In this document: piece by piece, positions 9,463 to 18,654 of the stretch
Position numbering within the stretch: the stretch's first letter is position 1
Layout of the letters: each line of letters starts with the position of its first letter
Assembly (NCBI GenBank): GCA_035693615.1
Contig: DASSGH010000157.1
Location: forward strand, 62,001-126,000
Length of the DNA stretch: 64,000 bases
Direction: 5' to 3'
From: VAZQ01 sp035693615
GTDB taxonomy: Bacteria; Pseudomonadota; Alphaproteobacteria; Rhizobiales; Xanthobacteraceae
The notes under the pieces: generated by a model
Told to the model about the DNA's origin: nothing
Databases searched by the model: none
What the model saw: only the letters and a program-made list of their open reading frames with translations
Translations under genes and position numbers: made by a program

Positions 9463-10272
9463 ATGGACCAAAGCGTTGAACTCAGGCGCGCGGATCGCGC
9501 TCGCGCGGTGGAGCGTTTGTCCGACTTCATCGTGAGATCGATCGATGGCGCGCGCGCTGTCGAGGCCCCCTTCTATCACCTTGAGCTCCAGCGGGTTTTT
9601 CCCGATGACGTCTACGCGTCCATGCTGGCTGCGATGCCGCAAGCGTCGGACTATCGGCCGCTCTACGGTCAAAACCAATGCAACGTGCTGGCAGACGGCA
9701 CGCCTACGCGGGTGAAGATCGATCTTTTCCCCGAATACATCCGACATCTGCCGCCGGAGAAGCGCGTGGTCTGGGACATTGTCGGCCGCGCGCTTTGCTC
9801 GGAGCCGGTGAAGTCCGCGTTCGTACGTCGGCTCGCGCCCGCGCTGGCGCGCCGCTTTGGGCCAGATTATGCCAAGGTAGGTATGTATCCCATCGGCATC
9901 CTCACGCGCGATGTGCCGGGCTACAAGATCGACCCGCATACCGACACGCGCTGGAAGGGGATTACGGTGCAACTCTTTCTGCCCCACGATGCGTCCCATC
10001 CGCAGATCGGCACGATCTTCCACGAAAAGCTCCCCGACGGGAGCTTGCCAAAACGGACCCAGATGAAGTTTGTGCCCAATTCGGGCTACGCCTTCGCGGT
10101 CGGGGAGGATACCTGGCATTCTGCCGACCGCGTCGGTCCGGAAGTCACGACACGCGACAGTATTCTGCACACCTATTTCGTCGATGCCGGACTGCTACGC
10201 GTGCTGCGCAATCGCGGCAAACGGATCGGCAACTTTCTGCGCAACGAGCTCCGCCACTACGCGCCGCGCTGA
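9463..10272 (+). CDS. 2-oxoglutarate/Fe(II)-dependent oxygenase-like protein, substrate unknown
   Basis: The 269-residue protein has a double-stranded beta-helix signature: His159 and Asp161 in KIDPHTDTRWKG as the HxD pair, His219 in EDTWHSADRVG as the distal iron ligand, and Arg231 in TTRDSILHTYF as a likely 2-oxoglutarate contact. This is inferred from spacing and motif order. The start at 9463 was chosen because TGAGGT precedes it at good spacing; an upstream ATG at 9304 would add 53 residues of low-quality sequence. It is divergent from comEC (262 bp) and faces glnS convergently. Relatives occur in polysaccharide or methyltransferase-associated clusters, but nothing here identifies a substrate. 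Confidence 0.75.
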   Translation: MDQSVELRRADRARAVERLSDFIVRSIDGARAVEAPFYHLELQRVFPDDVYASMLAAMPQASDYRPLYGQNQCNVLADGTPTRVKIDLFPEYIRHLPPEKRVVWDIVGRALCSEPVKSAFVRRLAPALARRFGPDYAKVGMYPIGILTRDVPGYKIDPHTDTRWKGITVQLFLPHDASHPQIGTIFHEKLPDGSLPKRTQMKFVPNSGYAFAVGEDTWHSADRVGPEVTTRDSILHTYFVDAGLLRVLRNRGKRIGNFLRNELRHYAPR

Positions 10273-10313
10273 GCCACGTCCCCTGCCCTCGCGCGGGAGC
10301 TGGTGCAACGCAT

Positions 10314-12008
10314 CTAGACTGATGCCCTCCTTCCGGCACTCACTTTGGCCCAGGTATCGCGCAGCCCGACCGTGCGGTTGAACACGAGGCGGTCCGGCGT
10401 CGAATCCTGGTCGCGGTAGAAATAACCCTGCCGCTCGAACTGCACTGGCTTCGCGGTGTCCATGCCGGCAAGGGCGGGCTCGAGCTTGCAGTCTTTGAGC
10501 ACCTCAAGCGAATCGGGATTGAGATGGGCGGCGAAGTCGGCGGCGCTGGGATCGGCCCGTGTGAAAAGGTGGTTGTAGAGTCGAATTTCCGCCGTCACCG
10601 CATCGGCGGCCGACACCCAATGCAGCGTGGCCTGCACCTTGCGCCCGTCCGGGGCATTGCCGCCGCGCGTTGCGGCATCATAGGTGCAACGAATCTCCAC
10701 CACTTCACCGGCCGCGTCCTTAACCACCTCGCGGCAGGTGATGAAATAGGCATAGCGCAGGCGAACCTCGCGTCCGGGCGATAGCCGGTAGAATTTCTTG
10801 GGCGGGTTCTCCATGAAATCGTCGCGCTCAAGATAGAGCTCGCGGCCGAAGCGCAGGCGGCGCGTCCCTGCGGCCGGATCGTCGGGGTGGTTGGCTGCTT
10901 CGATCTCCTCAAGACGATCATCGGGATAGTTCTCGATGATGACCTTCAGCGGACGCAGCACCGCCATACGTCGCAAGGTCGTCTTGTTAAGGACCTCGCG
11001 GACCGAAAAATCGAACATGGCGATGTCGACCACGCTGTTGGCCTTGGCAACTCCGATCCGCTTGACGAAATCGCGCACCGCCTCCGGCGGCACACCTCGG
11101 CGGCGCAGTCCCGCCAGCGTCGGCATACGCGGATCGTCCCAACCTCCGACGTGCCCGCCGCGCACGAGTTCAGTGAGCACACGCTTGGACAACACCGTAT
11201 GGGTGAGATTGAGGCGGGCGAATTCGTATTGCCGCGGCCGGGAAGGAACCGGGAGATGCTCGATGAGCCAGTCATACAACGGCCGATGGTCCTCGAATTC
11301 AAGCGTGCAGAGGGAATGGGTGATGTGCTCGATGGCGTCGGACTGGCCGTGGGCAAAGTCATAGCTTGGATAAATGCTCCAGGCCGTGCCCGTGCGAGGA
11401 TGGCTCGCGTGCAGAATGCGGTAGAGGACCGGGTCGCGCAGATTGATGTTGCCGGATGCCATGTCGATTTTGGCTCGCAGCACCCGCGCCCCATTAGGGA
11501 ACTCACCCGCCCGCATGCGCCGGAAAAGGTCGAGGTTCTCCTCGATACTTCGCTCACGCCACGGACTATTGCGCCCGGGTTCTGTCAGCGTGCCGCGGTT
11601 CGCCCGCATCTCCTCCTGCGACTGATCATCGACATAGGCCTTGCCGCTACGGATCAGGTGCTCGGCCCACGCGTAGAGCTCCTCGAAATAGTCCGATGCG
11701 TGGTAAAGGTGAGGTCCCCAGTCGAAGCCGAGCCAGCGCACATCCTGCTCGATCGCATCGATAAACTCCTGCTCCTCTTTGGTCGGATTGGTGTCATCGA
11801 AGCGTAGATGACAGCGGCCTCCGAATTCCTGCGCGACGCCGAAATTGAGGCAAATCGACTTGGCGTGACCGATGTGCAGATACCCGTTCGGCTCCGGCGG
11901 AAATCGGGTCACCACCCTGCTATGGCGTTTCGCGGCGAGATCATCGGTGATGATATCGCGGATGAAATCGCGCCCCGCCTCTGTGGCCGTGGCTCCCGCG
12001 TCCGTCAT
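10314..12008 (-). CDS. glnS: Glutaminyl-tRNA synthetase
   Basis: GlnRS charges tRNA-Gln directly with glutamine. The 564-residue protein shows the class I motifs: FPPEPNGYLHIGHAKS (the HIGH box) near residue 37 and VLSKRVL in place of KMSKS near 270. The RFDDTNPTKEE stretch and the TAWSIYPSYDFAHGQSD segment distinguish GlnRS from GltX. The C-terminal anticodon-binding beta barrels are present (FYRLSPGREVRLRYAYFI onwards), and there is no YqeY fusion at the end. It is divergent from gltX, with 210 bp between the starts. GlnRS is not universal in alphaproteobacteria, many of which make Gln-tRNA through GatCAB. Confidence 0.96.
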   Translation of the reverse strand: MTDAGATATEAGRDFIRDIITDDLAAKRHSRVVTRFPPEPNGYLHIGHAKSICLNFGVAQEFGGRCHLRFDDTNPTKEEQEFIDAIEQDVRWLGFDWGPHLYHASDYFEELYAWAEHLIRSGKAYVDDQSQEEMRANRGTLTEPGRNSPWRERSIEENLDLFRRMRAGEFPNGARVLRAKIDMASGNINLRDPVLYRILHASHPRTGTAWSIYPSYDFAHGQSDAIEHITHSLCTLEFEDHRPLYDWLIEHLPVPSRPRQYEFARLNLTHTVLSKRVLTELVRGGHVGGWDDPRMPTLAGLRRRGVPPEAVRDFVKRIGVAKANSVVDIAMFDFSVREVLNKTTLRRMAVLRPLKVIIENYPDDRLEEIEAANHPDDPAAGTRRLRFGRELYLERDDFMENPPKKFYRLSPGREVRLRYAYFITCREVVKDAAGEVVEIRCTYDAATRGGNAPDGRKVQATLHWVSAADAVTAEIRLYNHLFTRADPSAADFAAHLNPDSLEVLKDCKLEPALAGMDTAKPVQFERQGYFYRDQDSTPDRLVFNRTVGLRDTWAKVSAGRRASV

Positions 12009-12218
12009 GCTGCATCGATCCTGTTGTCGAAGCAGCGCCTATGTGCCAAATCCGCGCGCACGCGCCAAGACCATCGACCCGCAAAACCTTTAATGACCTA
12101 TGCCATTTCTATGCTACACGGAGCCGGCTGACGGCCCAAGCACGCGTCGCGCGCTGCGAGGACTTGGTGCGCTGCTCGGTTGGCGGCCGTAGCTGCGCGA
12201 GGCGTGTCATCCATCGAC

Positions 12219-13658
12219 ATGAGCGAGACCATCGTCACACGGTTTGCTCCCTCACCCACGGGCTTCCTACACATCGGGGGGGCGCGCACTGCGCTGTTCA
12301 ATTGGCTCTATGCCCGCGGGCGCGGCGGCAAAATGTTGCTGCGGATCGAGGATACCGACCGGGAGCGCTCCACCCAGGCGGCGATCGAAGCGATTCTCGA
12401 TGGCCTCGCCTGGCTTGGCCTCGATTGGGACGGCGAGACCATCTACCAATTCTCACGCGCGCAACGCCACCGGGAGGTTGCTCGCGCGTTGTTGGAGACA
12501 GGCGGCGCCTACCGTTGTTATGCCTCGGCCGAGGAGCTCGCGCAGATGCGCGAAAAGGCGCGCAGCGAAGGACGTGCTAAGCTCTATGACGGCCGCTGGC
12601 GCGATCGTGATCCTGCAGAAGTCCCACTCGGCGTCGAGCCGGTGATTCGGCTCAAGGCACCCCTCACTGGCGAGACTGTAATCGAGGATCAAGTGCAGGG
12701 CCGCGTGGTATGGCAGAACGAGAATTTGGACGACCTCGTGCTGCTTCGTTCCGACGGCACGCCGACCTACATGCTGGCTGTCGTGGTGGACGACCACGAC
12801 ATGGGCGTGACCCAAGTGATCCGCGGCGACGATCACCTCACCAATGCCGCGCGCCAGACCCAGATCTACAACGCACTCGGCTGGCAGGTCCCGCTGATGG
12901 CGCACATCCCGCTCATTCATGGGCCGGATGGCTCGAAATTGTCCAAGCGCCACGGCGCGCTCGGCGTCGATGCCTATCGGGCGATGGGGTATTTGCCGGC
13001 AGCCCTGCGGAACTATCTCGTACGGCTGGGTTGGAGCCACGGCGACCAGGAAATCTTCACCACCGAAGAAATGCTTGCCGCCTTCGACCTGCCACAGATT
13101 GGCCGTTCGCCCGCGCGGTTCGACTTTGCCAAGCTCGAAAGCCTCAACGGCTATTACCTGCGCCACACCGACGATGCCGGGCTTCTCGCCGAGCTCGAAC
13201 GCGTGCTACCGCGCATTGCTGGCGGGCCCGAGCTTGCCGCGAAATTGACGGCGGACACGCGTGAGAAGCTGCTCGCGGCAATGGGCGGCTTGAAGGAGCG
13301 GGCCAAGACCTTGGTCGAGCTCGCGGACGGGGCCCGCTTCATCGTCGCCGAGCGTCCGCTGGCGCTCGATGACAACGCGGCGAACCTGCTGACCGCCGAT
13401 GCGCGCGCGCTCCTCGGCGACCTTTCGGGAGACCTCAAGACGGTCGAGCCCTGGGGCGCCGAGACGACCGAGCAAGCCGTGCGCGCCTTTGCCGAGCGCA
13501 AGGGCATTAAGCTCGGTAGCGTCGCGCAGCCGCTGCGCGCTGCGCTTACCGGCCGGACGACCTCACCTCCGATCTTCGACGTACTGGCAGTGCTGGGCAA
13601 GAGCGAGAGCTTAGGTCGTCTACAGGACCAAGCCGTCTCGACGACCGCCAGTGGCTAA
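12219..13658 (+). CDS. gltX: Glutamyl-tRNA synthetase
   Basis: This class I synthetase charges tRNA-Glu. The 479-residue form starts MSETIVTRFAPSPTGFLHIG, carrying the HIGH-type motif; a frame opening at 12180 would add 13 residues without support. The second signature is SKLSKRHGALGV near residue 242. The LLRIEDTDRERS, WLGLDWDG and DDHLTNAARQ motifs are normal, and the C-terminal helical anticodon-binding domain is complete. The neighbour glnS is divergent, so the two related synthetases share an intergenic region. gltA follows on the same strand 219 bp later. Confidence 0.96.
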   Translation: MSETIVTRFAPSPTGFLHIGGARTALFNWLYARGRGGKMLLRIEDTDRERSTQAAIEAILDGLAWLGLDWDGETIYQFSRAQRHREVARALLETGGAYRCYASAEELAQMREKARSEGRAKLYDGRWRDRDPAEVPLGVEPVIRLKAPLTGETVIEDQVQGRVVWQNENLDDLVLLRSDGTPTYMLAVVVDDHDMGVTQVIRGDDHLTNAARQTQIYNALGWQVPLMAHIPLIHGPDGSKLSKRHGALGVDAYRAMGYLPAALRNYLVRLGWSHGDQEIFTTEEMLAAFDLPQIGRSPARFDFAKLESLNGYYLRHTDDAGLLAELERVLPRIAGGPELAAKLTADTREKLLAAMGGLKERAKTLVELADGARFIVAERPLALDDNAANLLTADARALLGDLSGDLKTVEPWGAETTEQAVRAFAERKGIKLGSVAQPLRAALTGRTTSPPIFDVLAVLGKSESLGRLQDQAVSTTASG

Positions 13659-13877
13659 ACCCGGCCGTCGCGGAACCAAGAACGATCTGGCCAAACGAGC
13701 GAACAGCCTCCACATAATCTCTGTCTGATTGGCATCATTGGCCGCGCCGTCTTGCGGTGCACACTGGGATGCGATACGCAAACAGCGGCCTCCCGGCGGG
13801 CGTCCTGAGAGCGCGCAAGCCACTTCGCTACCGCAAGGAGTGCCGGTCCGCCGGGCGACACAACCGAGGGCTCGATC

Positions 13878-15188
13878 ATGGATGCGAAGACCGGCGCCAA
13901 TATCAAATCTGGCAAAGTCGTCGTCGGTGACAAGGAGACCACGTTCCCGATCTATGATGGAACTATCGGTCCAGCGGTGATCGATATCGGCAAGTTCTAC
14001 GCCGAGACCGGGATGTTCACCTATGATCCCGGCTATACCTCGACCGGCAGCTGCGAGTCGAAAATCACCTATATCGACGGCGACGAAGGCATCCTGCTCT
14101 ATCGCGGATATCCGATCGAGCAGCTTGCCGAGCACGGCGATTTTCTCGAAACCTGTTATCTTTTGCTCTACGGCGAGCTTCCCACCGCCGCGCAGAAAGC
14201 CGACTTCGACAACCGCGTCACGCACCACACCATGGTGCACGAACAGATGAGTCGGTTCTATCAAGGTTTTCGGCGTGACGCACACCCGATGGCTGTGATG
14301 ACCGGCTGTGTCGGCGCGCTTTCGGCGTTCTACCATGACTCTACCGACATCTCCGATCCGACCCAGCGGATGATCGCCTCGATCCGCATGATTGCGAAGA
14401 TGCCGACCATCGCGGCCATGGCCTACAAGTATTCGATCGGTCAGCCCTTCATCTATCCGAAGAACGACCTCGATTACGCGACGAACTTCCTGCGCATGTG
14501 CTTTGCGGTGCCTTGCGAGGAGTACAAGCCCAACGCCGTCCTCGCCCGCGCCATGGACCGCATCTTCATTTTGCATGCCGACCACGAGCAGAATGCCTCG
14601 ACGTCCACGGTCAGGCTCGCTGGCTCCTCTGGCGCCAATCCTTTCGCCTGCATCGCGGCTGGCTGCGCATGCCTGTGGGGCCCTGCCCATGGCGGCGCCA
14701 ACGAGGCCGCGCTCAATATGCTGCGCGAGATTGCCAAACCGGAGCGCATCCCGGAATACATCCGCCGTGCCAAGGACAAGAATGACAGCTTCCGCCTCAT
14801 GGGGTTCGGCCATCGGGTGTATAAGCACTATGATCCGCGCGCGAAGATCATGCAGAAGACCTGCCATGAAGTGCTGAGCGAGATCGGCCTCAAGGACGAT
14901 CCCCTTCTTGACGTTGCGCTCGAGCTCGAACGGATTGCACTACACGACGACTATTTCATCGAGAAAAAACTCTATCCGAACATCGATTTCTATTCGGGCA
15001 TCACCCTCAAGGCGATGGGCTTCCCCACCACGATGTTCACGGTTCTGTTCGCGGTCGCCCGCACTGTCGGCTGGATTTCACAGTGGAAGGAAATGATCGA
15101 GGACCCGCATCAGAAGATCGGCCGCCCGCGACAGCTCTACACGGGCGCCACCCAGCGCGATTACGTGCCGATCTCGCGCCGGAAGTAA
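13878..15188 (+). CDS. gltA: Citrate synthase (type I)
   Basis: GltA condenses acetyl-CoA and oxaloacetate at the entry of the citric acid cycle. The 436-residue length fits the hexameric type I bacterial enzyme. Active-site motifs are ILHADHEQNASTSTVR, WGPAHGGANEAAL and GFGHRVYKHYDPRAKI, with the late aspartate region around PNIDFYSGITLKAMG. It lies alone on the plus strand between gltX and the convergent lpxB. Placement next to gltX and the lipid A genes is usual in rhizobial chromosomes. The 122 bp before lpxB hold a short GGCC-aaga-GGCC hairpin without a T-run. Confidence 0.97.
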   Translation: MDAKTGANIKSGKVVVGDKETTFPIYDGTIGPAVIDIGKFYAETGMFTYDPGYTSTGSCESKITYIDGDEGILLYRGYPIEQLAEHGDFLETCYLLLYGELPTAAQKADFDNRVTHHTMVHEQMSRFYQGFRRDAHPMAVMTGCVGALSAFYHDSTDISDPTQRMIASIRMIAKMPTIAAMAYKYSIGQPFIYPKNDLDYATNFLRMCFAVPCEEYKPNAVLARAMDRIFILHADHEQNASTSTVRLAGSSGANPFACIAAGCACLWGPAHGGANEAALNMLREIAKPERIPEYIRRAKDKNDSFRLMGFGHRVYKHYDPRAKIMQKTCHEVLSEIGLKDDPLLDVALELERIALHDDYFIEKKLYPNIDFYSGITLKAMGFPTTMFTVLFAVARTVGWISQWKEMIEDPHQKIGRPRQLYTGATQRDYVPISRRK

Positions 15189-15310
15189 TCAGCGCCCATC
15201 GACGTCGCTCCGGCCCGTCCACAAGAACCCACAGCCTGAAATGAGCGTGAGCGAAATCCGCACCATTCCGGCGGCTGCTGCTGCGCGGCCAAGAGGCCTT
15301 CGCTGTTCCA

Positions 15311-16507
15311 TCAGGAAGGGATCGCATGCCGGGCCTCGGCAAGGACGATATCGGCGGCGCGCAGCGCCGGCGCGCTCGAGCCGACCTCCATTATCGCGTC
15401 CAGGCGGGAAAATGCCTCGAGTTGCCGCCGCCGCTCCCGCGTATCGCCGAACAATGGCATGAGGGCCCCGGCGAGGTTTTCCGCGGTGCAATTCTGTTGC
15501 AGCAATTCCGGCACCACATTTTCGCCGAGCAGGAGGTTGGTCAGGATGATGGAAGGGATGCGCTTCAATATCCCCCGGCCCACCGTGATGTATTCGAGCG
15601 CAGAAACCTTATAGGCGGCGATCATCGGCACACCCGCCAGTGCAAGCTCGAGCGTCACCGTACCCGATTTCGCGAGTGCCGCGGTGGCAACCCGGAACGC
15701 CGCTTGTTTATCTGCGGTCTCCACTACGATCCGCGGCTGCAATGGCCACCGTGCAGTGGCGTTGCGGACCGCCTCTGCCAGATGCGGCACGGTCGCGACG
15801 ACCACTTCCAGCGATCCCAACCGCTCGTGAACCAGGTCCACCGCCTGGGCGAAGGTGTTGAGCAGTCGCTCGATCTCTCCGGATCGGCTTCCCGGCAGCA
15901 CTAGCAAGATCGGCGGTAGGGCGAGGCGACGACGCGCCTCCTCGGCGCTTGGACGTAGATTATTGACCTGCTCGACCAGGGGATGCCCCACATAGGTGCA
16001 GGGCGGCCCGCCCAATCGCCGGTGCACCGCGGGTTCGAACGGCAACAGCGCCAGAATGTGATCAATGTAGGCGCGCATTACCCTGGCGCGCCCCGGCCGC
16101 CAGGCCCACACCGACGGTGAGACGTATTCGACGATTGCGATGCTTGGATTGGCGTCGCGCACTCGCCGCGCAATCCCGCGGGTGAAGCCGGGACTGTCGA
16201 TGATGACCAGCACGTGCGGACGTCTTGCCACTACTGTTTTGGCGGTGAAGCGCATGAGCCGCAAGATTTTTGGAATGCGCCGCGGGATGGCGCTGAAACC
16301 GATGAGCGGCAGGTCGTCGATCGGATAGAGACTCGCGATCCCTTCGGCTGCCATCTCGCGGCCGCCCACTCCTGCAAAGTGTATCCTGCCTTCGGTGCGC
16401 ATCCGCAGTGCCTGCATCAGCGCGGCGCCGAGTCGATCCCCCGATTCCTCGGCGGCGACGAGAAAAACGTCGAGGAATTCCGAAGGACGAATAGGTCGTG
16501 CGCTCAT
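15311..16507 (-). CDS. lpxB: Lipid A disaccharide synthase
   Basis: LpxB joins UDP-2,3-diacylglucosamine and lipid X to the lipid A disaccharide at the inner membrane. The 398-residue GT-B type glycosyltransferase shows LVAAEESGDRLGAALMQAL at the N-terminus, the FAGVGGREM motif, SPSVWAWRPGRARVM, and the C-terminal LLVLPGSRSGEIERLL and ALAKSGTVTLELALAGVPM nucleotide-sugar region. The start overlaps the lpxI stop (ATGA), so translation is probably coupled. It is the last gene of the minus-strand lipid A set and is convergent with gltA. Confidence 0.96.
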   Translation of the reverse strand: MSARPIRPSEFLDVFLVAAEESGDRLGAALMQALRMRTEGRIHFAGVGGREMAAEGIASLYPIDDLPLIGFSAIPRRIPKILRLMRFTAKTVVARRPHVLVIIDSPGFTRGIARRVRDANPSIAIVEYVSPSVWAWRPGRARVMRAYIDHILALLPFEPAVHRRLGGPPCTYVGHPLVEQVNNLRPSAEEARRRLALPPILLVLPGSRSGEIERLLNTFAQAVDLVHERLGSLEVVVATVPHLAEAVRNATARWPLQPRIVVETADKQAAFRVATAALAKSGTVTLELALAGVPMIAAYKVSALEYITVGRGILKRIPSIILTNLLLGENVVPELLQQNCTAENLAGALMPLFGDTRERRRQLEAFSRLDAIMEVGSSAPALRAADIVLAEARHAIPS

Positions 16508-17385
16508 TGCTCGGTCGCCTGCTCGCGTACGCCCAGCACGAACAGCCCCGCTCGGTCCGCGATAGTCCCAATACGCTCCGGCTCGGCGACGATCGTGCTC
16601 CCGGCCACGACCGCAATCCCCGCAAGCCCCGCCCGCGCCGCGCCCTCCACCGTTTGCGGGCCGATTGAAGGCAAATCGACGCGCCGATCCTGATCGCGTT
16701 TTGCCGCCTTCACCAGTACGCCCCGTCCCGCAGCCACTGAAATGCAGCCGCTTTGGCGCAACTCCGCGATCCGCGTCAGCATGCAGTCGGTCCCTTCCGC
16801 CGCCTCGATCGCCAGCACGCGCGCATCAGCCACGATCACGGCTTGGCCCACGTCAAACGGACTTGTTGCGTTTAGCAAAGCAAGGCCCTTCGCAATGTCG
16901 GCAAGATCGTGTCCGGTTGGGCGCTCGCGACCGAGGGCCCCCTCCGGCATCAGGATCTCGGGCGCGACTGCGTGTGCTCCAAGCAGCTGGAATCCATGCT
17001 CCTCGAAAATTGCGGCTACGCCTTTGAGCAAGTGATCGTCGCCGCCGCGGAATATGCCGAAGATCCGCGGCAGGAGCTGCAGCGTCTTGAAATCCGGTCG
17101 GATCTGCCGGATGGCCGGCCGCACCATCGAGCCGATGAAAACGACATCGCGACAGCCCTCCCGGCGCGCAATCCGGCAGAACTTGCCGAATTGGCCCACA
17201 GAGGCCCAGTGATGGGGATAGCGCGCAACCCGCTTTGGCTCCGCCCAACCGCGAATCGCGAAAAGCACGACGCGCCGTCCGCGCCTGCCCACGGCGTCGG
17301 CGACCGCAAACGGCAGGCTTCCCCCGCCGCAGATGATCGCCAGCGGACCGTGATCTGCGGTGTTGCCGGCCGTCGCTTCGATCAT
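16504..17385 (-). CDS. lpxI: UDP-2,3-diacylglucosamine pyrophosphatase LpxI
   Basis: LpxI hydrolyses UDP-2,3-diacylglucosamine to lipid X. It replaces LpxH in many alphaproteobacteria and is unrelated to it. The 293-residue protein opens with LAIICGGGSLPFAVADAV and has the C-terminal domain typical of the former DUF1009 family: VAAGRGVLVKAAKRDQDRR, DLPSIGPQTVEGAARAGLAG and IVAEPERI. Its position between lpxA and lpxB supports the role. Four-base overlaps with lpxA upstream and lpxB downstream indicate a tightly coupled operon. No lpxH-type phosphoesterase is present in the window. Confidence 0.94.
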   Translation of the reverse strand: MIEATAGNTADHGPLAIICGGGSLPFAVADAVGRRGRRVVLFAIRGWAEPKRVARYPHHWASVGQFGKFCRIARREGCRDVVFIGSMVRPAIRQIRPDFKTLQLLPRIFGIFRGGDDHLLKGVAAIFEEHGFQLLGAHAVAPEILMPEGALGRERPTGHDLADIAKGLALLNATSPFDVGQAVIVADARVLAIEAAEGTDCMLTRIAELRQSGCISVAAGRGVLVKAAKRDQDRRVDLPSIGPQTVEGAARAGLAGIAVVAGSTIVAEPERIGTIADRAGLFVLGVREQATEQ

Positions 17386-18191
17386 GCGTCCTCGCCGGTG
17401 GAGGCGCGGCGAATAGCCATCGTCAACGGCCGTGAGCCGGCCCGGATGAACGCGATCACCTTGCTCACCAGCGGATCCGCCCCGCTCTGCGCCGCGACCT
17501 GATCGAGCCGCTCGCGAAACGTCCCGGCCCCGAAGAACATGGCCTCGTAGGCCTGCCGCAGCCGATGGATATCCGCCTTGCTAGAGCCGCGCCGCCGCAT
17601 GCCAACGACGTTGAGGCCGATCAGATCGGCAAGCGGACCTTGGACTAAACCAAAGGGAATTACGTCGGCGCGCACGCCGCTTAATCCTACGACCATCGCG
17701 CCCTCGCCGATGCGCACGAACTGACGCACGGCGGCCTGGCCACCGAATACCGCAAAATCGCCAATCGTCACGTGGCCGCCCAGGACCACGTTGTTGGCAA
17801 AGATCACATCGTTGCCAACCTTGCAATCATGGGCGATATGGGAGCCGACCATGAGCCAGCAGCGGTCCCCGACCTCGGTGACGCCACGATCGTCCTCGGT
17901 CCCGGTATTGACGGTGACACCTTCGCGGATCTCGCAATCGGCGCCGATCACCAGCCGCGTCGGACCGCCACGGTACTTGACCGACTGCGGCGGCGTGCCG
18001 AGCGAAGCGAATGGATAAACCATGGTGCGCGGGCCGATCTTGGTGTGACCGGCGACATGAACGTGCGCCAGCAGCTTGCAACCATCACCAATTTCGACGT
18101 GGGGACCGATGACGCAATAAGGCCCGATCGATGCGTTGTGACCGATCACCGCCCCCGGTTCGATCCGGGCAGTTGGATCGACTGCCGCCAT
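17382..18191 (-). CDS. lpxA: UDP-N-acetylglucosamine O-acyltransferase
   Basis: LpxA puts the first 3-hydroxyacyl chain on UDP-GlcNAc, starting lipid A synthesis. The 269-residue protein is a left-handed beta helix of hexapeptide repeats (DPTARIEPGAVIGHNASIG and so on). The catalytic His lies in GSHIAHDCKVGN near residue 125, and HVTIGDFAVFGGQAAVRQFV follows, with a C-terminal helical tail. The ATG at 18191 was preferred to the GTG at 18197 because GAGG lies at proper distance from the former. fabZ ends 7 bp upstream and lpxI overlaps the stop. Confidence 0.96.
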   Translation of the reverse strand: MAAVDPTARIEPGAVIGHNASIGPYCVIGPHVEIGDGCKLLAHVHVAGHTKIGPRTMVYPFASLGTPPQSVKYRGGPTRLVIGADCEIREGVTVNTGTEDDRGVTEVGDRCWLMVGSHIAHDCKVGNDVIFANNVVLGGHVTIGDFAVFGGQAAVRQFVRIGEGAMVVGLSGVRADVIPFGLVQGPLADLIGLNVVGMRRRGSSKADIHRLRQAYEAMFFGAGTFRERLDQVAAQSGADPLVSKVIAFIRAGSRPLTMAIRRASTGEDA

Positions 18192-18198
18192 GCCCACC

Positions 18199-18654
18199 TC
18201 AGGCCACCATGGCGCCGACTTCGGCCTCGGCGACCGTCTGACCGGCGACCTTCGCCTCGCCCCGAAACCACCACATGTTCTTTTTCCGGGCGATCTTTTT
18301 CACGTGGTACTCGATCGTGTCCCCCGGCACCACCGGCTTGCGGAACTTGGCCTTATCAATCGTCATGAAATAGACGTGCTTTGGATGATCACCGCCCATC
18401 TGCGAGAGCACGCAGATCGCGCCGGCGGTCTGCGCCATCCCTTCGATCAGCAACACGCCGGGAAAGACCGGGTTGCCCGGAAAATGTCCGAGGAATTGCG
18501 GCTCGTTCACGGTGACATTCTTGATGCCGACGGCGGCTTCGTCACCGCGCATCTCAATGATGCGGTCGACCATCAGAAATGGATAGCGATGCGGCAGTGC
18601 TTTGAGGATCGCCGCGATGTCGGCCGCCTCGAGGGTCGTCGCCGGCTGCGTCAT
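18199..18654 (-). CDS. fabZ: 3-hydroxyacyl-ACP dehydratase FabZ
   Basis: FabZ dehydrates 3-hydroxyacyl-ACP in fatty acid elongation and competes with LpxA for 3-hydroxyacyl-ACP. The 151-residue hotdog-fold protein has LPHRYPFLMVDRI at the N-terminus and the active-site segment FLGHFPGNPVFPGVLLIEGM, with the catalytic His and Glu. Its start overlaps the lpxD stop in an ATGA. The lpxD-fabZ-lpxA order is the standard arrangement in proteobacteria and helps balance fatty acid and lipid A synthesis. Confidence 0.97.
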   Translation of the reverse strand: MTQPATTLEAADIAAILKALPHRYPFLMVDRIIEMRGDEAAVGIKNVTVNEPQFLGHFPGNPVFPGVLLIEGMAQTAGAICVLSQMGGDHPKHVYFMTIDKAKFRKPVVPGDTIEYHVKKIARKKNMWWFRGEAKVAGQTVAEAEVGAMVA

